DNA of 18,163 nt, from contig JAQTZX010000008.1 of NCBI GenBank assembly GCA_028687525.1, positions 1 through 18,163 of the forward strand, written 5' to 3'. Source of the DNA: Candidatus Omnitrophota bacterium (GTDB lineage: Bacteria; Omnitrophota; Gorgyraeia; Gygaellales; Profunditerraquicolaceae). The notes beneath the pieces were generated by a model. That model saw only the letters and a program-made list of their open reading frames with translations. It was not told the DNA's origin and did not search any database. Of this stretch, positions 14,391 through 18,163 are shown piece by piece. How positions within the stretch are numbered: position 1 is the stretch's first letter; each line of letters starts with the position of its first letter. A program made the position numbers and the translations under genes.

Positions 14391-14419
14391 ATTTTATATT
14401 AAAATCGAAAAACATTCAA
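14391..14419 (-). promoter_or_regulatory. Promoter of the histidine kinase operon
   Basis: On the minus strand TTGAAT (14419-14414) and TAAAAT (14396-14391) are separated by exactly 17 bp, about 90 bp ahead of the kinase ATG. The region is A+T-rich and lies just beyond the bidirectional terminator at 14463-14494, so the kinase transcript is isolated from the tRNA-Ala transcript. Confidence 0.65.
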
Positions 14420-14462
14420 CCGGAATCGTAATTATAACTATTGGATGGGCATAAGGTTATAA

Positions 14463-14494
14463 AAAAAGGGACAGGTATTACCCTGTCCCTTTTT
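14463..14494. terminator. Bidirectional rho-independent terminator
   Basis: Perfect 13-bp arms AAAAAGGGACAGG (14463-14475) and CCTGTCCCTTTTT (14482-14494) surround a 6-base loop, with T runs on both strands. It ends the tRNA-Ala transcript on the minus strand, just upstream of the kinase promoter. Confidence 0.85.
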
Positions 14495-14555
14495 AAAATT
14501 TTGGATTCTTCGCTATACCGCTTACCGCGGCATTACTCTCGTTCAGAATCCGCCG

Positions 14556-14578
14556 AATTTTTCCTTTTCGGAAAAATT
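14556..14578 (-). other. A+T-rich hairpin touching the tRNA-Ala 3' end
   Basis: AATTTTTCC (14556-14564) pairs with GGAAAAATT (14570-14578) around a 5-base loop, directly after the encoded CCA of tRNA-Ala. It may help define the tRNA 3' end or act as a weak terminator before the stronger one at 14463-14494. Confidence 0.4.
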
Positions 14579-14654
14579 TGGTGGAGCTGGGGGGAGTTGA
14601 ACCCCCGACCCCAACACTGCCAGCGTCGTGCTCTCCCAACTGAGCTACAGCCCC
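14579..14654 (-). tRNA. tRNA-Ala (anticodon GGC)
   Basis: The minus strand folds as a 76-base tRNA. Acceptor arms are GGGGCTG and CAGCTCC. The D arm is GCTC...GAGC. The anticodon stem is CGACG/TGTTG with loop CTGGCAG, giving anticodon GGC. The T arm is GGGGG TTCAACT CCCCC. The discriminator is A and CCA is encoded (complement of 14581-14579). It reads GCC/GCU alanine codons. A TATAAT (complement of 14703-14708) lies about 50 bp upstream but without a recognisable -35. Confidence 0.97.
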
Positions 14655-14720
14655 ATAAATTCTGATTTAAAATTAAAGATCAAAAAACATGCGGTACTCC
14701 GAATTATACTCCGCGGCGCT

Positions 14721-14744
14721 AAAACCGCGCCCGTTAGGGCGCGG
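14721..14744 (-). terminator. Terminator of the peptidoglycan-binding lipoprotein gene
   Basis: Perfect 8-bp G+C-only arms CCGCGCCC (14725-14732) and GGGCGCGG (14737-14744) surround a 4-base loop. They lie 4 bp after the lipoprotein stop, with TTTT following on the minus strand (complement of 14721-14724). Confidence 0.85.
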
Positions 14745-14748
14745 AGCT

Positions 14749-15222
14749 TCATTTGGCTTTTTCTGCAAGATACCGGGAGAGAAGCATCCAGGTTCGGCTG
14801 CCGACCATGCCGTCGGCTGTCAGGCCGTTCGCTGCCTGGAATTTCTTTATCGCCTCTTTGGTCTCGGAGCCTATAACCCCGTCTATCTCCCCCTGGTAAA
14901 AACCCGCGTTCTTCAAAGCAGTCTGTATATCTTTCCCTCCGGGCATCTTTACCCCGCCTTTATCCTCCATGCCGTCTATTTTTTTGCGCGCGGCATCCAG
15001 TTCCTGCTGTAAAAGCCTGTTCACTTCCTGCTGGTTCTTAATTACCTCGTCCATAGATTGGAAACTGCTTTTAAGCTGGGCGCTGGATTCCTGTTCGTCA
15101 CGCAAATCCATCTCCAAAGAGGACACTTTGGATTGCAGGCTGCGCATTTCCTGCGTGCTGACGCATCCCGAAAGCATAAAAATAAAACCCGCTGAAATAA
15201 CCCATAAACCCGTCTTCCTCAT
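14749..15222 (-). CDS. Lipoprotein with coiled coil and peptidoglycan-binding domain
   Basis: A 157-residue predicted lipoprotein. The signal peptide MRKTGLWVISAGFIFMLSGC ends in the lipobox LSGC with Cys20. Residues about 24-85 are a heptad-rich coiled coil (SLQSKVSSLEMDLRDEQESS and on). Residues about 94-153 form a PG_binding_1 domain (DIQTALKNAGFYQGEIDGVI, TKEAIKKFQAANGLTADGMV, SRTWMLLSRYL). It probably tethers the outer membrane to the cell wall, somewhat like Pal/Lpp in function but not in sequence. The start is fixed by AAGGAGGAGG 4-5 bp before the ATG. It is a single-gene transcript with its own promoter (15248-15276) and terminator (14721-14744). Confidence 0.9.
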   Translation of the reverse strand: MRKTGLWVISAGFIFMLSGCVSTQEMRSLQSKVSSLEMDLRDEQESSAQLKSSFQSMDEVIKNQQEVNRLLQQELDAARKKIDGMEDKGGVKMPGGKDIQTALKNAGFYQGEIDGVIGSETKEAIKKFQAANGLTADGMVGSRTWMLLSRYLAEKAK

Positions 15223-15247
15223 ATCCTCCTCCTTTGTAAACCTTAGT

Positions 15248-15276
15248 ATTATATACTAAATTTATGGAATTGACAA
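15248..15276 (-). promoter_or_regulatory. Promoter of the lipoprotein gene
   Basis: On the minus strand TTGTCA (15276-15271) and a perfect TATAAT (15253-15248) are separated by 17 bp, about 25 bp before the lipoprotein ATG. Its -35 shares bases with the -35 of the divergent tRNA-Leu promoter. Confidence 0.8.
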
Positions 15277-15298
15277 ATAAGAATTTAGATAGTATTAT
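15270..15298 (+). promoter_or_regulatory. Promoter of tRNA-Leu
   Basis: A perfect TTGACA (15270-15275) and TATTAT (15293-15298) are separated by 17 bp; the tRNA begins 12 bp after the -10. The -35 overlaps that of the divergent lipoprotein promoter by five bases. Confidence 0.8.
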
Positions 15299-15310
15299 TG
15301 ACAATACTAT

Positions 15311-15393
15311 GCCGGGGTGTTGGAATGGCAGACAAACCGGTCTCAAAAACCGGCGGGTTCACGCCCATGAGGGTTCAACTCCCTCCCCCGGCA
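15311..15393 (+). tRNA. tRNA-Leu (anticodon CAA)
   Basis: An 83-base class II tRNA. The acceptor arm is GCCGGGG...CCCCGGC with discriminator A. The anticodon stem is CCGGT/ACCGG with loop CTCAAAA, giving anticodon CAA for UUG codons. A long variable arm includes CGGGTTCACGCCC. The T arm is GAGGG TTCAACT CCCTC. No CCA is encoded after the discriminator (ATTAG follows), unlike tRNA-Ala in the same window. No terminator hairpin of standard form follows immediately. Confidence 0.96.
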
Positions 15394-15397
15394 TTAG

Positions 15398-15586
15398 ATT
15401 GTAAGGTTTCCCCCAAGTCAATTTAATTTGTGCCCCCATGCCGGGCGCTTTGTGGCGCGGGCAACGGTGGTTCTTGCTTCGGCCTCGCCTGTAGGCAGGC
15501 TCGGCCTCGCAAAGGCCGCTGGGGCGGCCATAAGAAAACTGGGCGGGGGTATTCTCGGTATCATGGGTTTGTTCACCAGTATTTAA
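15398..15586 (+). pseudogene. Possible remnant reading frame crossing the edge of the left inverted repeat
   Basis: From the stop at 15395 the frame is open to the TAA at 15584-15586. The only start candidates are TTG (15428) and GTG (15452), with no ribosome site. The translation is Ala/Gly-rich and ends AAIRKLGGGILGIMGLFTSI. The other inverted repeat encodes a similar tail, ILGVLALLTQ, in the same relative frame. The segment is visibly more G+C-rich than the cassette next to it and carries a 10-bp direct repeat (15479-15488, 15501-15510) and a GGCCGC/GCGGCC hairpin (15514-15529). No family is recognised. It may be a decayed gene end or may not be coding at all. Confidence 0.25.
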
Positions 15587-15793
15587 ACAACCCTTTTTTA
15601 TTCTATCCGCAGTCTTGCTTTTTAAGCTTTTCGCCCTTCCCGCCCGCGACTACCCCTAAAATACGGGGGGCAAAATTTTTCCCCCACAAAAAATTTTGCC
15701 CTGGAACTATGTCGTAATCCACAAATAAAAAACTCGGCGATGCGCCATACCAAGCTTCTTGGATTTCCAAGATTGTTAAAATGCGGACAGAAG
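15549..15793 (+). repeat. Left inverted repeat of the cassette
   Basis: Its reverse complement matches 17918-18163: the inner 105 bp (15689-15793) are identical and the outer 140 bp are similar with substitutions and small indels. It contains three palindromes: GGCAAAATTTTT (15669-15680) with its complement (15689-15700), GGCG/CGCC (15736-15746), and TCTTGGA/TCCAAGA (15757-15772). No complete gene lies in it. Confidence 0.9.
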
Positions 15794-15795
15794 TT

Positions 15796-16437
15796 TTATT
15801 CCAAAAATTTATTTATTTCTTTTACTAAATAATGTACTGTTGTGGAAGGATCATTAGCTTCGGGATTATAATTTGCGTGGCTTTGCAGAAGCTTTTCTGC
15901 AAAAGTTATTGCCTGTTTTTGTCTCTGTTTAAGCTCGGCATACATGGTTAGACAATTCTTTTCATATTTTCGTCCTAATAAAGCAGTTAATTTTTCGATA
16001 TATCTATCTCGCGTTAAAGCTGCTTGTAAATATTCAAAATGCAATATATACCATAATTCAAAAGCTTGGTTTGAATATGCAACGCCAATCCCCTGCTTCC
16101 GAGCAAGCTGAATAGCTTTGTTAAAATTAGTTGCGGAATTGGGATCAGCAGGGTTAGAATCCCTATCAAAAACACACCATATTTGATTATAAGGTTTTTT
16201 GTCTCGATTTGCGCTCTCTTTTAACTCGATCGCCTTTTCAACCACACTAACAGCTACACATTTAGCATCACATATATCTACTGTAACTATATTCTTATTT
16301 ATAGGAAAACTGCTAAAATAATTTGGCTCTGTCTTTTCCCCTTCGCATACAATCAAAAACTTATTCCTTACTTCACGAAATGCCTTTTTTCTAGTAAAAA
16401 AAACCTTTCTTTTTTTGTACCAAGGCTTAAATGTCAT
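15796..16437 (-). CDS. RloB/AbiLii-like protein with TOPRIM-like motifs (putative defence effector)
   Basis: The 213-residue protein matches the RloB-family pattern. A basic N-terminus is followed by NKFLIVCEGEKTEPNYFSSF (residues 26-44), with Glu32-Gly33 as in TOPRIM motif 1. IWCVFDRDSN (86-95) has Asp91 and Asp93. SNQAFELWYILHFEY follows at 122-136, then NDPSTTVHYLVKEI at 195-208. The CEG plus DxD pair resembles the TOPRIM nuclease fold of OLD-family and AriB-type effectors; that link is inference. It starts 9 bp after the ATPase stop, with AGGTAGGA just ahead of the ATG, so the two are co-translated. ATPase plus RloB pairs occur as RloA/RloB in type I restriction loci and as AbiLi/AbiLii in abortive phage infection. 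No restriction-modification genes are present here. Confidence 0.82.
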   Translation of the reverse strand: MTFKPWYKKRKVFFTRKKAFREVRNKFLIVCEGEKTEPNYFSSFPINKNIVTVDICDAKCVAVSVVEKAIELKESANRDKKPYNQIWCVFDRDSNPADPNSATNFNKAIQLARKQGIGVAYSNQAFELWYILHFEYLQAALTRDRYIEKLTALLGRKYEKNCLTMYAELKQRQKQAITFAEKLLQSHANYNPEANDPSTTVHYLVKEINKFLE

Positions 16438-16446
16438 ATTCCTACC

Positions 16447-17730
16447 TTAAAATATAAGGTTGCTTTCTTTAATATTCGGAATAGCCCCATATTTACCGAG
16501 AAGATAATCTTTACTAAATGAGGCGTCTTTTCTGACTTTTCCCGCCTCTTTTTTATATTCAACCAATGAATATAAATTAGTTGCTCCATATTGGTCTTTC
16601 TCGGCAAACCAAACTTGATCACGCCTAAAAACCTCCTTCTTGAGAAAGCTGGCATCGTGAGAAGCAAAAATTAATTGAGCGTTTGAAGAATTTTTAATAT
16701 TTGAATTAAATAATTTAATAAGAAAATTGGAAAGTAATGGATGTAGCCTGGAATCTAACTCGTCCATTGCTAGTATTTTCCCATCCTTTAGAGTATCAAG
16801 TATTGGTCCTGAAATAGCAAATAACTTTTTTGTGCCTTCTGATTCTTCGCTCCCAAGCTCAAATTTTTCTTGAGAGGAAATTTTACCTTCTTTATCAAAC
16901 TTATTATGAATGGTTTTTAATTCTATATTCACAACTTTATCCGGAAGAGGCATTTCGTCTTTTAACATTCGCTCTACCAGCTGTTTGGGTAGTTCTTGTA
17001 AATGAATCTCTCTTTGTTCCACATCAAAGTCTTCAATGCCTATATCAGCAATTCTTAAGAATTCCAAAACCTCTTTTTTAAAATTTTGATCCTCTTCTAT
17101 TTTTCTTAGGGTATAATTTAAATACCTTCGGTCATCTAACCCAGAGATGACATTAAAGCTTTTAAACCACTTTAGGATTTTTTCAGCTGTAGGCCCATTC
17201 CACTGTGCCACTACAGACAAAAAAAGAGCATTTTTTCTGGTTTTGCCAGTAAATGGTTTTCCTTCCTTAAAAGATGTTCCAATCTGAAAACTATCTTTCT
17301 CTCTCGCAAACAGCAGAGCTTCCCTGATTGTAGGTGTATAAAAAAGCCATTCACGGTGAACTTCAGTTCTATCTACTTCAAACCCGTATCTGTATTTTAT
17401 ATTTTCATGGATGAAAATAAATTCAAAAAAACTGGGTTTGTTTTCAGTTTCTGTGCTTAACCTGAAATTTGTTATCTTTATTGCTTCCGTTGCTTGGCTT
17501 TCCTTAGAAGAAGTAAAAATAAATTTTCTGGCAAATCGGATTGCTTTAAATAAATTACTCTTCCCGCTAGCGTTTGCTCCGTAAATAACAGCACTTTTTA
17601 ATAGTTGCAGCTTATCAGTAGCTTTAAATACATTAGTATCTTCAAGTTCTCCTCGTGGGGATGCTACCATGCTGAAAGTAATGGGATCTTTGAAAGAGAG
17701 ATAGTTACCTACACTGAATTGGATTAGCAT
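16447..17730 (-). CDS. ABC/AAA_21-type ATPase, RloA/AbiLi-like (defence pair partner)
   Basis: The 427-residue soluble ATPase starts MLIQFSVGNYLSFKDPITFS, the usual opening of the RloA/AbiLi/OLD-like group. Walker A is GANASGKS (51-58). An ABC-type signature ESEGTKKL lies at 297-304. Walker B is ILAMDE with Asp323/Glu324, followed by LDSRLHPLLS. The switch histidine is His358 in LIFASHDASFL. The insert between Walker A and the signature is long and charged, as in SMC-like sensor ATPases. GGAG (complement of 17737-17740) is 6 bp before the ATG. The promoter at 17776-17803 drives it. It is expected to sense infection and control the RloB-like partner. Both genes look intact, and codon and base usage are more A+T-rich than in the neighbours, which suggests horizontal transfer. 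Confidence 0.85.
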   Translation of the reverse strand: MLIQFSVGNYLSFKDPITFSMVASPRGELEDTNVFKATDKLQLLKSAVIYGANASGKSNLFKAIRFARKFIFTSSKESQATEAIKITNFRLSTETENKPSFFEFIFIHENIKYRYGFEVDRTEVHREWLFYTPTIREALLFAREKDSFQIGTSFKEGKPFTGKTRKNALFLSVVAQWNGPTAEKILKWFKSFNVISGLDDRRYLNYTLRKIEEDQNFKKEVLEFLRIADIGIEDFDVEQREIHLQELPKQLVERMLKDEMPLPDKVVNIELKTIHNKFDKEGKISSQEKFELGSEESEGTKKLFAISGPILDTLKDGKILAMDELDSRLHPLLSNFLIKLFNSNIKNSSNAQLIFASHDASFLKKEVFRRDQVWFAEKDQYGATNLYSLVEYKKEAGKVRKDASFSKDYLLGKYGAIPNIKESNLIF

Positions 17731-17759
17731 TTTTGTCTCCTTTTTTTACAATGACTTAA

Positions 17760-17773
17760 TCTTGAACTCAAGA
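17760..17773 (-). promoter_or_regulatory. Palindromic operator candidate at the cassette promoter
   Basis: TCTTGA-AC-TCAAGA is a perfect inverted repeat lying 2 bp downstream of the -10, over the expected transcription start. Its position suits repression by a dimeric regulator or by the cassette's own products. Confidence 0.45.
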
Positions 17774-17775
17774 CA

Positions 17776-17803
17776 AGTATAATATAAAAAAAACTAATGT
17801 CAA
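17776..17803 (-). promoter_or_regulatory. Promoter of the ATPase-RloB pair
   Basis: On the minus strand a perfect TTGACA (17803-17798) and TATACT (17781-17776) are separated by 16 bp, with an A/T-only run before the -10. It lies about 45 bp before the ATPase ATG. Confidence 0.8.
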
Positions 17804-17808
17804 GCCAT

Positions 17809-17831
17809 TTTTTGAGATTTTTTCTCAAAAA
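17809..17831. other. A+T-rich inverted repeat upstream of the cassette promoter
   Basis: TTTTTGAGA (17809-17817) pairs with TCTCAAAAA (17823-17831) around a 5-base loop, directly upstream of the -35. It could be a binding site, or a hairpin that insulates the promoter from transcription entering from outside. The remaining bases 17832-17917 are A+T-rich and hold nothing recognisable. Confidence 0.4.
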
Positions 17832-17917
17832 TAGCAACTTAAGCTATTAAATCGTACTTAAATAGGTAATTTATTGATTTTTTTCACATGATAGTCGTTT
17901 TAAAACAGATTGACTTA

Positions 17918-18163
17918 CTTCTGTCCGCATTTTAACAATCTTGGAAATCCAAGAAGCTTGGTATGGCGCATCGCCGAGTTTTTTATTTGTGGATTACGAC
18001 ATAGTTCCAGGGCAAAATTTTTGGTGGGGGAAAAATTTTGCCCCTTGTTTTTTAGGGGGTAGTCGCGGGCGGGGAGGGCGAAAAGTTTAAAAAGCAAGAC
18101 CACGGTAAGAATAAATGGGTATTGTTAAACACTGGGTTAGCAAAGCTAAGACACCGAGAATAC
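17918..18163 (-). repeat. Right inverted repeat of the cassette (continues past window)
   Basis: Reverse-complement match to 15549-15793. Bases 17918-18022 are identical to the left copy; 18023-18163 are similar but diverged. It contains the same GGCAAAATTTTT palindrome with a different loop. The match is still running at the last base of the window, so the true end lies beyond 18163. Confidence 0.9.

Larger units (their letters stand above)
15549..18163. mobile_element. Defence-type cassette bounded by about 245-bp inverted repeats (right edge open)
   Basis: Two oppositely oriented repeats (15549-15793 and 17918-18163) enclose a promoter and two minus-strand genes, an ABC/AAA ATPase and an RloB-like protein. 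The left repeat begins 3 bp after the last stop codon. The enclosed DNA is visibly A+T-richer than the rest of the window. No transposase or integrase is present inside, so any movement must be driven in trans or by recombination between repeats. The unit lies just downstream of tRNA-Leu. The outer right boundary cannot be seen. Confidence 0.7.

Noticed and set aside
14655..14708. TATAAT at 14703-14708 (minus) as the tRNA-Ala promoter
   Set aside because: No -35 at suitable spacing (the position falls in the terminator stem), so it is not listed as a promoter feature.
15796..17730. Part of a type I restriction-modification locus
   Set aside because: RloA/RloB were first noted in such loci, but no hsdR, hsdM or hsdS gene is present and the pair is closed off by the inverted repeats.
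15796..17730. PARIS (AriA/AriB) system
   Set aside because: The layout (ATPase plus TOPRIM-like partner) is similar, but the partner carries the RloB-family pattern (CEGEKTEPNYF, DPSTTVH) and not a DUF4435-type one. A family search would settle it.
17915..18103. A 62-codon minus-strand reading frame in the right inverted repeat
   Set aside because: Not annotated as a gene: it starts at GTG without a ribosome site, has no recognisable domain, and is broken by a one-base deletion in the left copy. Mentioned only as a coding trace.

Overview
The window looks like a diderm (Gram-negative-type) bacterium from a little-cultured lineage. The outer-membrane genes (LptE lipoprotein, BamD-like TPR protein, a peptidoglycan-binding lipoprotein) and MurJ indicate a diderm envelope. 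The unusual linkage of leuS, dus, comEA, comEC, bamD, lptE, holA, rpsT and murJ, plus a short HolA and a short ComEC, suggests a candidate phylum such as Omnitrophota. That placement is inference and was not tested by any search.

Layout. Bases 1-340 hold the 5' part of murJ (minus strand). rpsT (419-682, plus) is divergent from it, and its terminator lies inside the 3' end of the convergent holA. From 4681 down to 691 runs a minus-strand block comEA-comEC-bamD-lptE-holA. Upstream is a REP-associated (IS200/Y1 type) transposase element, 4695-5871, bounded by three copies of a 24-bp repeat. It separates this block from dus and supplies the last codons and stop of dus. Bases 14302-5850 are a long minus-strand run: a hybrid histidine kinase with an N-terminal Rossmann-like domain, an Hpt protein, a receiver-only regulator, endonuclease IV (nfo), a second receiver-only regulator, leuS and dus. 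A well-formed promoter (14391-14419) sits ahead of the kinase. Then come tRNA-Ala(GGC) (minus), a peptidoglycan-binding lipoprotein (minus) and tRNA-Leu(CAA) (plus). The last two are served by divergent promoters whose -35 boxes overlap.

The right end is the most striking part. Downstream of tRNA-Leu lies an A+T-rich two-gene unit: an ABC/AAA ATPase of the RloA/AbiLi type (16447-17730) and an RloB/AbiLii-like protein with a TOPRIM-like CEG...DRD signature (15796-16437). It has its own promoter and a palindromic operator candidate. It is enclosed by inverted repeats of about 245 bp (15549-15793 and 17918-18163, the latter running off the window). The inner 105 bp of the repeats are identical and start 3 bp after the last stop codon. 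No transposase lies between them. This looks like a non-autonomous, mobile anti-phage or toxin-type cassette built around two copies of a dispersed repeat.

How the parts work together: the core genes cover translation (leuS, rpsT, dus, two tRNAs), replication and repair (holA, nfo), envelope assembly (lptE, bamD, murJ, lipoprotein) and DNA uptake (comEA/comEC). The kinase, Hpt and regulator can form a complete H-D-H-D phosphorelay, but neither regulator has a DNA-binding or enzymatic output domain.
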